A stretch of DNA of 22,416 bases from the NCBI GenBank assembly GCA_943360385.1, contig CALRIM020000034.1, positions 1-22,416 of the forward strand. Direction: 5' to 3'. A model generated the notes under the pieces. It saw nothing but the letters and a program-made list of their open reading frames with translations. It was not told the origin of the DNA and made no database searches. Position 1 is the stretch's first letter. Every line of letters begins with the position of its first letter. Of this stretch, positions 1 to 7,977 are shown in pieces. The translations under genes were made by a program, and so were the position numbers. This DNA comes from CAJBVG01 sp943360385. Lineage in GTDB: Bacteria; Bacteroidota; Bacteroidia; Sphingobacteriales; Sphingobacteriaceae.

Positions 1-1437
1 GTTGACTTTTCGTTAGGAAAATTTGCAAATATAAATGCTACGGGTCGTGTTGATAAATCATCAGCATTATTCCCTTCAAACAATACATTTTTCTACCCAT
101 CAGTAAATGCCACAACTATATTAAACAACTATATTGATATGCCGTCGGCAATCAATTTGGTTAAAGTTAGAGCTTCATATGCTCAAGTACGTGGAAGTGG
201 AAACTTCGTTTCTAGTTACATCGGTTCAACGCCAGGTAATAACTTCCCATTAGAGTATGGTGCACAGTATAATTCAGTATATGGTGGCCCATCATATAAT
301 AACAGTTCAGTTTACAACGTAACTCCTGGTTACAATAACGGATCAGAGGCTAGATACACAAGCTCATTAATCGATGGCGAAATTAAACCTGATAATCGTA
401 TCAGTAAAGAAGTAGGTTTAGAAGCTGCATTATTTGATAACAAAATCAAATTTGATATTGCTTACTTTAACTACGTAGATGGTTTACAAATTTTCAGTAA
501 AGAAATTTCTCAAGCATCGGGATATTCTAACTATACTTTAAATGCTACTAAAACTAAGAAAACAGGTTTAGAGATTGCAATTGGAGCTACTCCAGTAAAA
601 ACTAAAGGTGGTTTAACTTGGGAAACGATGTTAAACTGGTCGACTTTCAAAGAAACCTTCTTAGAATTACCTGAAGGTGTTGCCGCTTTAAATACATTCT
701 ACAAAGTAGGTAGTCGTACAGACGAAGTTTACATCCGTAAGTTCGCGCGAACTCAAGATGGTCAAATTATTAATGATGCTGGTGGTCGTCCAATCATTTT
801 ACCAGTTGCTCAATATGCTGGCAACTCAAATCCTGATTTCATCTTCGGATTTATCAATAAAGTAGATTACAAAAATGTAACCTTAGGTTTCCAATTTGAT
901 GGTTGCGTAGGTGGTATCATGGAAGACTATGTGAGAAAGAAAACAATGCAAGGCGGTCGTCATATCGAAACAACTGAAGGAGCTTTAGGTGATGCTCGTT
1001 ACCAAGATTACTTAGGGGTTAAATCATACGTAGGTGAAGGTGTACAAGTATCAAACAGTACTGCAATTCAATACGATCCAATTACAGGTGAAATAACTAA
1101 TTATGGTGATTTAGTTTTTGAATCGAATTCAACAAAAACATTTGCTCAAGATTATGTAAGTCGTTTAAACAGTATTCCAGAAGCAAATATGATGAGTAAA
1201 TCATATGTGAAATTAAGAGAGATTACACTTACTTATAAAGTTCCAACTAAAATATTGAAAAAATCATTCATTGAAAGTGCTTCTGTTTCATTAGTAGCTC
1301 GTAACGTTTTATACTTTATGAAGGACAAGAAGTTTAATGATGTAGATATTGACCAATTTAATAATTCACAATCTGGTACTGGGTTGCAAACTCCAACAAC
1401 TAGAAGTTATGGTTTTAACGTGAATTTAACTTTCTAA
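1..1437 (+). CDS. SusC/RagA-family TonB-dependent outer-membrane receptor, 3' part
   Basis: The frame is open from base 1, so the gene runs in from outside the window and only its last 478 codons are present. What remains is the C-terminal part of the outer-membrane barrel: alternating polar and aromatic strands, the PDNRISKEVGLEAALFDNKIKFD type of strand pair typical of SusC proteins, and an ending in aromatic residues (FNVNLTF) expected for a barrel C-terminus. The plug domain and carboxypeptidase-like N-terminal domain are missing from view. SusC proteins import bulky substrates across the outer membrane with energy from TonB/ExbBD, and the partner SusD lid follows 23 bases downstream. The substrate cannot be read from the sequence. 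The phosphonate operon just downstream suggests a phosphorus-containing compound, which is inference. Confidence 0.93.
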   Translation, partial: VDFSLGKFANINATGRVDKSSALFPSNNTFFYPSVNATTILNNYIDMPSAINLVKVRASYAQVRGSGNFVSSYIGSTPGNNFPLEYGAQYNSVYGGPSYNNSSVYNVTPGYNNGSEARYTSSLIDGEIKPDNRISKEVGLEAALFDNKIKFDIAYFNYVDGLQIFSKEISQASGYSNYTLNATKTKKTGLEIAIGATPVKTKGGLTWETMLNWSTFKETFLELPEGVAALNTFYKVGSRTDEVYIRKFARTQDGQIINDAGGRPIILPVAQYAGNSNPDFIFGFINKVDYKNVTLGFQFDGCVGGIMEDYVRKKTMQGGRHIETTEGALGDARYQDYLGVKSYVGEGVQVSNSTAIQYDPITGEITNYGDLVFESNSTKTFAQDYVSRLNSIPEANMMSKSYVKLREITLTYKVPTKILKKSFIESASVSLVARNVLYFMKDKKFNDVDIDQFNNSQSGTGLQTPTTRSYGFNVNLTF

Positions 1438-1460
1438 TTATATTAAAATAAATAACTTAT

Positions 1461-3014
1461 ATGAAAAAGATATTCATTTTTATTACATGTATTGTCGCTA
1501 TCAGTTTGACAGCTTGTCAAAAAGACTTTGATGAATTACAAAATGATCCGAATAGAGCAACAACTGTTCCTCCAAACTTATTGTTAACAGGAATTTTATC
1601 GGATATAAATTACGGTCCATTTAGCGAAACACAACGTTGGAATCAATTCTACTGCTGTAATTACGCGTATTATGGTGATCAACAATACAGCTGGACAAAC
1701 ATTTCTTACGGAACTTATTCTACATTGAATAACGTAAATAGAATGATTGATGAGTCGACTAAGAACTTACCTTCACCAAACGCATATACATCTATTGCTA
1801 AATTTATGAAAGCCTATTTGTATTACAACTTAACTATGCAAGTTGGAGATGTTCCATTGTCGGAAGCTTTAAAAGGTATCGAAAACACTACACCAAAATA
1901 TGATACTCAAAAAGAGGTATTTCAACAAATCTTAGTTTGGTTAGATGAAGCTAATACGGATATGACTTCTGTAATTACAACTGGTAATTATATTTTATCA
2001 GGCGACATTTACTACAACGATAATTTAACAGCTTGGAGAAAAGCAGTAAACACGTTTAAATTAAGAGTGTTAATTCAACTAAGTAAATATGACAGTGATG
2101 CTGATTTAAATATCAAACAAAAATTTGCAGATGTAATGAACAATCCTGCTACTTACCCAGTGTTTACTAGCATGGCGGATAATATGTCATTCAAATTCAA
2201 TACTTCATTTAATAAGTATCCTACTAGTCCAGATTCGTATGGGTTTGATGCTGCACGTTATAACATGTCTGCTACATATTTAAATAGCTTAGTTACTTTG
2301 AAAGATCCACGTGTGTTTAAGGTTGCAGAGCCTGCTGATTCATTAGTAAGAGCTGGTGCTGCTAAAAATTCATTCGATGCATTTGCTGGTGCGAGTAGTG
2401 GTGAAGACTTAGGTGATATGAGTTCTAAAGCTGGTCAAGGTTTGTACTCTTTCATTAACCGTAAAAGATACTACAGTACTTATACTGCTGAAGATTGCAT
2501 CCAAGTAGGTTACCCAGAAATGTGCTTCAACATTGCCGAAGCAATTAATAGAGGTTGGATTGGTGGAAATGCCGAAACTTGGTATGTAGATGGTGTAAAA
2601 GCTTCACAAGAATTTTATGGTATTAAAGATGGTGCAAATACCGTTACATTCCAAAAAGTGGGTGGTACTTTAACAGAGTCTGAAGAATATACAATTAATT
2701 TTGATTGGGCAACCTATTACGCACAACCGACAGTTCAATACCAAGGTGGTGCAACTGGTTTATCGCAAATATTAACACAGAAATATTTTGCTTTCTATCA
2801 AAATAGTGGTTGGGAAGCTTACTACAATTGGAGACGAACTAATGTTCCTACATTTTTAACTGGACCAGGTTCTGGGAATTCAGAACGTGTTGCATTAAGA
2901 TTCCAATACCCAACTTCAGAGAAATCTGTTAATAGCACTAATGTTGATGCCGCGATTAGCCGCCAATTTTCTGGTAACGATGATATCAATGAAAAAATGT
3001 GGATTATTAAATAA
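1461..3014 (+). CDS. SusD/RagB-like substrate-binding lipoprotein (SusD-like_2 type)
   Basis: A 517-residue protein with a lipoprotein signal: a charged start, a hydrophobic stretch and the lipobox SLTAC with Cys19 as the lipidated residue. Directly after it comes the DFDELQNDPNRATTVPPNLLL segment that marks SusD-like proteins of the SusD-like_2 group. The length is normal. SusD proteins sit on the cell surface as a hinged lid over the SusC barrel and capture substrate. This gene lies 23 bases after the susC-like gene, so the two form one pair. The region around residues 300-340 and the C-terminal YYNWRRTNVP stretch also fit the family, where an Arg-rich Trp segment is common near the end. 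The ligand is unknown. A hairpin with a T-run follows the stop codon. Confidence 0.92.
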   Translation: MKKIFIFITCIVAISLTACQKDFDELQNDPNRATTVPPNLLLTGILSDINYGPFSETQRWNQFYCCNYAYYGDQQYSWTNISYGTYSTLNNVNRMIDESTKNLPSPNAYTSIAKFMKAYLYYNLTMQVGDVPLSEALKGIENTTPKYDTQKEVFQQILVWLDEANTDMTSVITTGNYILSGDIYYNDNLTAWRKAVNTFKLRVLIQLSKYDSDADLNIKQKFADVMNNPATYPVFTSMADNMSFKFNTSFNKYPTSPDSYGFDAARYNMSATYLNSLVTLKDPRVFKVAEPADSLVRAGAAKNSFDAFAGASSGEDLGDMSSKAGQGLYSFINRKRYYSTYTAEDCIQVGYPEMCFNIAEAINRGWIGGNAETWYVDGVKASQEFYGIKDGANTVTFQKVGGTLTESEEYTINFDWATYYAQPTVQYQGGATGLSQILTQKYFAFYQNSGWEAYYNWRRTNVPTFLTGPGSGNSERVALRFQYPTSEKSVNSTNVDAAISRQFSGNDDINEKMWIIK

Positions 3015-3040
3015 TTCAATATTGAAATGATGATTAGAAT

Positions 3041-3072
3041 AGAGGTTGTTTTGGCAGCCTCTATTTCTTTTT
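3041..3072 (+). terminator. Rho-independent terminator-like hairpin after the susD-like gene
   Basis: AGAGGTTG (3041-3048) pairs with CAGCCTCT (3055-3062), one pair being G-T, around a 6-base loop. A run rich in T follows (ATTTCTTTTTTTT). This is a classic intrinsic terminator shape, 26 bases after the susD-like stop. It either ends the SusCD transcript or acts as an attenuator with partial read-through into the phosphonate genes. No clear promoter of the TTG/TAnnTTTG type was seen between it and the next gene. Confidence 0.75.
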
Positions 3073-3089
3073 TTATAAAAAAAAATAAA

Positions 3090-3659
3090 ATGACTGAATT
3101 TGAAGCAGAAAAAGTAGTTGAAGCCATCTTTCAATTATTCAATAAAAATGGAGCTGATGAATACATCGGTGAACCAGTTACTAAATATCAACATATGGTT
3201 CAGAGCGCAATGATTGCTCAAGACTTAGGATATTCAGATGAAATTGTAATTGCTGCGTTATTACATGATATTGGACATGTATGCGTTGACCTAACAGATG
3301 ACAATGATATGAATGGTTTTGGTATAAAAGATCATGATGTTATTGGTGGAGAATTATTAAGAGATTATGGTTTTTCGGATGTTGTTATTTCTGCAGTAGA
3401 AAATCATGTATTAGCAAAACGCTACCTATGTACCAAGTACAAAGGTTACTTCGATAAATTATCTCAAGCAAGTATAGAAACATTAAAACTTCAAGGTGGT
3501 GCACTAAATGAAGAAGATATTGTATTGTTCGAAGCCCATCCTTTTTTCGATGAAATTGTGAAAGTTCGCAAAATTGATGAAATGGCAAAGGATGAATTTA
3601 TGCAGATTATCCCTGTTGAAAAATATAAATCATTATTGTTAAATCACTTAATAAAATAA
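3090..3659 (+). CDS. PhnZ-like HD-domain mixed-valence diiron oxygenase (phosphonate C-P cleavage family)
   Basis: A 189-residue HD-domain protein. PhnZ cleaves (1-hydroxy-2-aminoethyl)phosphonate to glycine and phosphate with a di-iron centre. Its known key residues all have counterparts here at nearly the same positions: Tyr25, Glu28, His35, His59-Asp60, His63, His82, His106, Lys110 and Asp163 (PhnZ Tyr24, Glu27, His34, His58-Asp59, His62, His80, His104, Lys108, Asp161, from memory). The motif IGEPVTKYQHMVQ carries the substrate-contact Tyr/Glu and the first metal His. The ATG at 3090 is chosen because the 21 codons upstream in frame lie over a terminator hairpin. The gene leads a four-gene operon with a phosphonatase-like hydrolase, a permease and a FAD oxidoreductase. 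The close relative TmpB acts on trimethylated substrates, so the exact substrate is open. Confidence 0.85.
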   Translation: MTEFEAEKVVEAIFQLFNKNGADEYIGEPVTKYQHMVQSAMIAQDLGYSDEIVIAALLHDIGHVCVDLTDDNDMNGFGIKDHDVIGGELLRDYGFSDVVISAVENHVLAKRYLCTKYKGYFDKLSQASIETLKLQGGALNEEDIVLFEAHPFFDEIVKVRKIDEMAKDEFMQIIPVEKYKSLLLNHLIK

Positions 3660-3661
3660 TT

Positions 3662-4348
3662 TTGAATACGCCAATAAAACTAGTTGTATTTGATATGGCA
3701 GGTACAACTGTAAACGAAAATAATTTAGTTTACCATTGTTTACATCAAACTATATTACAACATGGATTTTTTTGCTTTCTTGAAGATGTTTTGTTATTCG
3801 GAGCAGGTAAAGAAAAGAGAAATGCTATTGTTGATATTTTAAGTGCCATTCAAGTGCTTAGAATTGATAATGAAACAATCAATTTGATCTTCCATGATTT
3901 TCTGAAAAATTTAGAAATCTCCTATAATACAGCCGTTATTTATCCAGCATCAAACTCTGAAGTAGTGTTTGAAAAATTGAAAGCCTTGGATATTAAAGTA
4001 GTTCTTAATACTGGTTACGACAGAATCACTGCAATTAAATTGCTTGATAAATTGAATTGGTTACAAGGGTTGCATTATGATATGCTCGTTACTGCCTCCG
4101 ATGTTCAACACAGTCGCCCTCAACCCGACATGATTTTTAATGCAATGTCGCATTTTAATATTACCGACGCAAAATCGGTTGTTAAAATTGGAGATTCGGC
4201 AATCGACATAGAAGAAGGTAAAAATGCACAATGCGGAATGACTATTGGAATTACCACAGGTGCTCAAACCAAAGAACAAATGAATGTTGCTCAACCAGAT
4301 TATATAATTGACGATTTATTGGAATTATTAACTATTATCAATGTATAA
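3662..4348 (+). CDS. Phosphonatase-like (PhnX-like) HAD-superfamily hydrolase
   Basis: A 228-residue HAD hydrolase. The nucleophile motif is FDMAGTTV with Asp11, the DxAGTT form typical of phosphonatase and its relatives. Other HAD elements are Thr117-Gly118 (motif II), SRPQPD with Arg152 (phosphonatase-type RPxP), and the metal-binding GDSAIDIEEG with Asp178 and Asp182. Lys50 in the cap domain (GAGKEK) sits about where phosphonoacetaldehyde hydrolase has its Schiff-base lysine; this alignment is by eye. The expected reaction is phosphonoacetaldehyde to acetaldehyde plus phosphate, though this subfamily may prefer another phosphono-aldehyde. The only usable start is TTG, 2 bases after the previous stop: the first in-frame ATG is Met12 inside the catalytic motif. 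The tight spacing suggests translational coupling with the HD oxygenase gene. Confidence 0.85.
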   Translation: MNTPIKLVVFDMAGTTVNENNLVYHCLHQTILQHGFFCFLEDVLLFGAGKEKRNAIVDILSAIQVLRIDNETINLIFHDFLKNLEISYNTAVIYPASNSEVVFEKLKALDIKVVLNTGYDRITAIKLLDKLNWLQGLHYDMLVTASDVQHSRPQPDMIFNAMSHFNITDAKSVVKIGDSAIDIEEGKNAQCGMTIGITTGAQTKEQMNVAQPDYIIDDLLELLTIINV

Positions 4349-4353
4349 TTGAA

Positions 4354-5652
4354 ATGATTTTAAAACTTAACTTTAAGAAAAACGATTCGTTAGTAAAGTC
4401 ATTTCATTCTAATTATATTTTAACTGTTCTTGTTATTTCAAGTGCTGCATTTGTTACTTATACCTGTATGTACGGTTTTAGAAAACCTTTTACTGTAGGT
4501 ACTTATAACGATATAACTTTCCTCGGAATTAACTATAAAATTTGCTTAGTTATTGCTCAAGTAATCGGGTACATGATTAGTAAATTTTATGGTATTTCAT
4601 TTATTGGTAAAATTCATCCCGATAAAAGAGCTATCACTTTAGTTTATGCTATACTTCTGGCATGGGCTACACTTTTCTTTTTCGCCCTTGTGCCTAGTCC
4701 GTATAATTTGATTTTCATGTTTTTAAACGGACTACCCCTGGGCGTGGTATTTGGTTTAGTTTTTGGTTACTTAGAAGGCCGGCGAACCACTGAAATTATG
4801 GGTGCTTTTTTAGTCACTAGTTTCATCTTTGCCTCAGGATTATCCAAAACATTAGGAAAATGGATGATTATTAATTTACATGTGAGCGATTGGTGGATGC
4901 CTTTTTTTACAGGGGGTATTTTTATTTTTCCATTTTTGCTTGCTGTATATATTCTCAATCATGCTCCAACACCAAACGAGAAAGACATTGCTCAACGAAC
5001 AGCTCGTAAACCCTTATCAAAAGTTGAGCAAAGAAATATCATAAAAGAATTTAGAAATGTACTCATTCCAGTTGTTATTTCATATTCTATCTTTACCGTT
5101 GTACGAGATTTTATAGAAGATTTTGCTAATGAATTTTGGATAGAAAATGGTTTCGAAAACAAAGCTGGAATATTTGCGCAAACGAGCACCTTTGTTTCGA
5201 TAATTGTATTGATAATAATCGGATTATTCTTTCTCTTTAAACGAAATGATACTGCCTTTAAATGGATACATATATTAGTATTATTAGGCTTAACCCTTTT
5301 AGTGGGAGCAACATTTTTATTTAATATACATCTGATAAATCCATTTACTTGGATGGTGGTTTCTACCACTGGTTTATATTTCGCCTATTTACCTTTTAAT
5401 TGCTTGTATTTCGAACGATTTATTTCTGTATATAAAATTAATGGGAATGTAGGTTTTGTAATGTATATCGCAGATTCCTTTGGTTATTTAGGGACCGTTG
5501 TCGTTTTGTTGATAAAAGAAATGCTACCGATTCATTATAATTGGAATGTGTTTTTTAGCACTATTTTTTATTCTGCTGGAATACTTGGAATTATATTAAT
5601 TTATTTTACACTCATGTTACATCTTAAAAAAATTAAAAATCAATATGTCTAA
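4354..5652 (+). CDS. MFS-type permease, DUF5690-like, candidate phosphonate transporter
   Basis: A 432-residue inner-membrane protein with about 12 hydrophobic helices and a polar loop near residues 205-235 (ending one six-helix half). The first helix ends in TYTCMYGFRKPFTVGTY, a motif I associate with the DUF5690 family of Bacteroidota and which resembles the first helix of organophosphate:phosphate antiporters such as GlpT and UhpT. A second MFS-like feature is the FGLVFGYLEGRRTTE loop near residues 135-150. It is the third gene of the phosphonate operon: it starts 5 bases after the HAD gene and overlaps the FAD oxidoreductase by 8 bases. From that position I infer that it carries a phosphonate or a breakdown product across the inner membrane. 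Direction and substrate are not shown by the sequence. Confidence 0.8.
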   Translation: MILKLNFKKNDSLVKSFHSNYILTVLVISSAAFVTYTCMYGFRKPFTVGTYNDITFLGINYKICLVIAQVIGYMISKFYGISFIGKIHPDKRAITLVYAILLAWATLFFFALVPSPYNLIFMFLNGLPLGVVFGLVFGYLEGRRTTEIMGAFLVTSFIFASGLSKTLGKWMIINLHVSDWWMPFFTGGIFIFPFLLAVYILNHAPTPNEKDIAQRTARKPLSKVEQRNIIKEFRNVLIPVVISYSIFTVVRDFIEDFANEFWIENGFENKAGIFAQTSTFVSIIVLIIIGLFFLFKRNDTAFKWIHILVLLGLTLLVGATFLFNIHLINPFTWMVVSTTGLYFAYLPFNCLYFERFISVYKINGNVGFVMYIADSFGYLGTVVVLLIKEMLPIHYNWNVFFSTIFYSAGILGIILIYFTLMLHLKKIKNQYV

Positions 5653-6769
5653 AAATGCAATTGTAATTGGAGCCGGAATAGTTGGATTAGCAACTGCAAG
5701 AGCTCTTGTTAATAAAGGATATAAAGTATCTATTTTTGAACGTTCTAGTAAGGCTGTAGGAGCTTCTATTCGGAATTTTGGTATGGTTTGGCCAATTGGG
5801 CAACCCGAAGGTGTTTTGTTGAATAGAGCGCTTAGAACTAGAGAGATTTGGAAAGATATTGCTGTTAATGCTAATATTTGGTTTGATGAATGTGGTAGTG
5901 TTCATTTAGCCTATAAAACAGATGAACAAAAAGTTTTAATGGAATTGTTCGAAGCATTTAAAAAACAAGGAAGAAATGTTCAACTTCTTAGCCCATCAGA
6001 AATTACTTCGAAATTCAATGGAATTAATCCTAATGGATTATTGTGTGGATTATACAGTGATACGGAAATGATTGTAAATTCTCCGAAAGCGATTCCTGGA
6101 GTAGCTCAGTATTTACAAGAAAAGTTAAATGTAAAATTCCATTGGGATATGGCAATCTCGAAAATTGAAACTGGAAGTGTTAGTTGTGGTAATACCACTT
6201 ATGAAACAGATTTAGTAGTGTTGTGTAGTGGAGCAGATTTCGAAACGCTTTTTCCAGAATCTTTCAGAAATACTGAAATTACAAAGTGTAAATTACAAAT
6301 GATGCGCTTTATTCCTCAAACTCAACAATGGAGGATTAATACTGCAGCTTGCGGTGGTTTATCTTTAATTCATTACCACAGTTTTCAAGTAGCCGATAGC
6401 TTAGCCGAATTAAAGAATAGATATGAAGAAAGTATGCCTGAATATGTTGAAAATGGAATTCATGTGATGGTATCTCAAAATGATGCAGGTGAATTAATTG
6501 TAGGCGATACCCATGAATACGGATTAACGTTCGATCCATTTGATCGAGCATACTTAAATTCATTAGTGATAAATTATCTTCAAACTTTTATGGATACAAA
6601 AGATTGGAAATTAATACAAACTTGGAATGGTATTTACCCAAAAATGACTAATGGTTCAACTGAGATTTTTTTAAATCCTTTAAAAGATGTCTATATCATT
6701 AATGGAGTAGGAGGAGCTGGCATGACCTTGAGTTTTGGTTTGGCAGAGGAGTTGGTAGAAAGGTTATAA
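5645..6769 (+). CDS. FAD-dependent oxidoreductase of the phosphonate-cluster type (TIGR03364-like)
   Basis: A 374-residue DAO/glycine-oxidase-like flavoprotein. The N-terminal dinucleotide-binding fold is clear: VIGAGIVGLATA (Gly9, Gly11, Gly14) and the ribose-binding acidic residue Glu32. The segment GASIRNFGMVWPIGQPEG (about residues 39-56) is a hallmark of the FAD oxidoreductases that recur beside PhnX-like hydrolases and Phn-HD proteins. The C-terminal GVGGAGMTLSFGLAEE closes the FAD site. Members of this group are reported to oxidise aminoethylphosphonate or its N-substituted forms to phosphonoacetaldehyde, which the neighbouring HAD hydrolase could then split. The start ATG at 5645 overlaps the permease gene by 8 bases. 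The stop is followed at once by two hairpins, so the operon ends here. Confidence 0.88.
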   Translation: MSKNAIVIGAGIVGLATARALVNKGYKVSIFERSSKAVGASIRNFGMVWPIGQPEGVLLNRALRTREIWKDIAVNANIWFDECGSVHLAYKTDEQKVLMELFEAFKKQGRNVQLLSPSEITSKFNGINPNGLLCGLYSDTEMIVNSPKAIPGVAQYLQEKLNVKFHWDMAISKIETGSVSCGNTTYETDLVVLCSGADFETLFPESFRNTEITKCKLQMMRFIPQTQQWRINTAACGGLSLIHYHSFQVADSLAELKNRYEESMPEYVENGIHVMVSQNDAGELIVGDTHEYGLTFDPFDRAYLNSLVINYLQTFMDTKDWKLIQTWNGIYPKMTNGSTEIFLNPLKDVYIINGVGGAGMTLSFGLAEELVERL

Positions 6770-6771
6770 GT

Positions 6772-6811
6772 TGCATTTATGCAGGATTAAATAAAAACCT
6801 GCATAAGTGCA
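6772..6811. terminator. Stem-loop between convergent operons
   Basis: TGCATTTATGCAGG (6772-6785) pairs with CCTGCATAAGTGCA (6798-6811) over 14 positions with one G-T pair, around a 12-base AT-rich loop. It begins 2 bases after the FAD oxidoreductase stop. There is no long T-run right after it on the + strand. On the - strand it is the second hairpin reached by transcription of the ABC operon. It is most likely a transcription or mRNA 3'-end structure serving one or both operons. Confidence 0.6.
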
Positions 6812-6818
6812 GTAAAGT

Positions 6819-6844
6819 GGTGGCACGACTTAAGTCGTGCCACC
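6819..6844. terminator. Perfect 26-bp palindrome between convergent operons
   Basis: GGTGGCACGACTT is followed directly by its exact reverse complement AAGTCGTGCCACC, with no spacer. As RNA it would fold into a very stable hairpin on either strand. It lies 11 bases from the end of the ABC permease gene and 50 from the FAD oxidoreductase stop. A shared transcription end is the simplest reading. It is GC-richer than the surroundings and has no T-run, so a dispersed REP-like element or a protein-binding site are alternatives. Confidence 0.6.
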
Positions 6845-6855
6845 GGTACGGTAGT

Positions 6856-7977
6856 TCAATTCGTTTTCCTATAATTCAACACAGCCCAACCATTAAAAAG
6901 TATTCCAAATCCCAATGTTATTAAAAAGTTTTTCCAGATATCTACAAAACCACTTCCTTTTAGAATCAACATTCTCATTACCTCTATGAAATAAGTTACT
7001 GGGTTTAATCGTGCAATCCACTTTGCCCATTCAGGCATGCTGTCTATCGATGTAAATAATCCACTCATCAATAAAAAGATCATCATAAAAAAGAAAGCGA
7101 CAGACATAGCTTGCTGTTGTGTATCCGAATAAGTAGAAATTAATAATCCTAAACCTAATACGGATATTAAGTATAAAGATAAATAGGCATAGAGTAGGAG
7201 TATACTTCCTTTTACCACTATACCATATACTAATCCACCTACTACAAATAATCCAACACTAAATACAAACATTCCAATTACCCAAAACGGAATAAGTTTA
7301 CCTAGTATAAAATGATGTTTCTTTATGGGTGTTACATTTATTTGTTCAATCGTGCCGATTTCTTTTTCCTTCACAATGTTTAAACTACATAAATAAGCTC
7401 CAACCATTGTTACTAATATTACTAGAATACCAGGTACCATAAAAAATTTATAGTTCAAATATTTATTGTACCAATTCATATACGTAATTCCGATAGTAGC
7501 GAATGGATTGAACCTATTGGGTTGCACCCAGTCCATTCGAATATCCGTATTGTAGTCTTGGATGATTCTGCCCAAGTATGCTCCCCCTAGGTTCGCTTTG
7601 GTACCATTAATGGCATTTACTGCAACAAATAGATCTTGTTCGTTTTCTCGGTAAATATTTCGTTCAAACCCTTGTGGGATTTCGAGAATTAAATCCGATT
7701 TATCTTTTTCAATTTGATGAAATGCTTGTTGATAAGAATTCCCATAATCAGCAATCCTAAAATATCCAGAAGCTGCAATTTTGCTTACCAATCTTTGTGA
7801 ATTTTGAGAGTGATCGTGATCTACAATGGAAATGTTGATGTTCTTTACTTCATAATCTGCAGCCAATGGCATTACCAACAACTGAATAGTTGGCATCACA
7901 AATATCATTGGTAACAAAGCTTTGTTCCGAAAAATCTGACGAAATTCTTTTTGTAATAAATATTTTAACGTCTTCAT
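6856..7977 (-). CDS. ABC-2 type transporter permease (YbhR-like)
   Basis: A 373-residue inner-membrane permease of the ABC-2 class. It has one N-terminal helix (about residues 20-40, after the typical LLQKEFRQIFRNKALL start), a large periplasmic domain of about 130 residues, and five C-terminal helices from about residue 180. The loop IVKEKEIGTIEQINVTPI is the conserved cytoplasmic segment of this family that meets the ATPase. It is the last gene of the operon. Its ATG overlaps the TGA of the other permease gene in an ATGA arrangement (7974-7977), which fits two half-transporters made together. With the other permease and two ATPases it would form a YbhFSR-like exporter. Substrates of such pumps include cationic drugs; none can be read here. 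Confidence 0.9.
   Translation of the reverse strand: MKTLKYLLQKEFRQIFRNKALLPMIFVMPTIQLLVMPLAADYEVKNINISIVDHDHSQNSQRLVSKIAASGYFRIADYGNSYQQAFHQIEKDKSDLILEIPQGFERNIYRENEQDLFVAVNAINGTKANLGGAYLGRIIQDYNTDIRMDWVQPNRFNPFATIGITYMNWYNKYLNYKFFMVPGILVILVTMVGAYLCSLNIVKEKEIGTIEQINVTPIKKHHFILGKLIPFWVIGMFVFSVGLFVVGGLVYGIVVKGSILLLYAYLSLYLISVLGLGLLISTYSDTQQQAMSVAFFFMMIFLLMSGLFTSIDSMPEWAKWIARLNPVTYFIEVMRMLILKGSGFVDIWKNFLITLGFGILFNGWAVLNYRKTN

Noticed and set aside
139..1437. A complete gene starting at ATG 139 (receptor)
   Set aside because: The same frame is open back to base 1 with receptor-like sequence, so the ATG at 139 is an internal Met and the gene is cut by the window edge.
3027..3089. An N-terminal extension of 21 residues on the HD oxygenase
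   Set aside because: These codons overlap a terminator hairpin and T-run, and PhnZ residue spacing fits the start at 3090.
2822..3134. Reverse-strand frames across the end of the susD-like gene
   Set aside because: They overlap the real gene antisense, have no recognisable domain, and run through the hairpin.
6819..6844. An insertion-sequence end or recombination site
   Set aside because: There is no transposase or integrase nearby, no target duplication was seen, and the position between convergent genes is explained by a transcription end.
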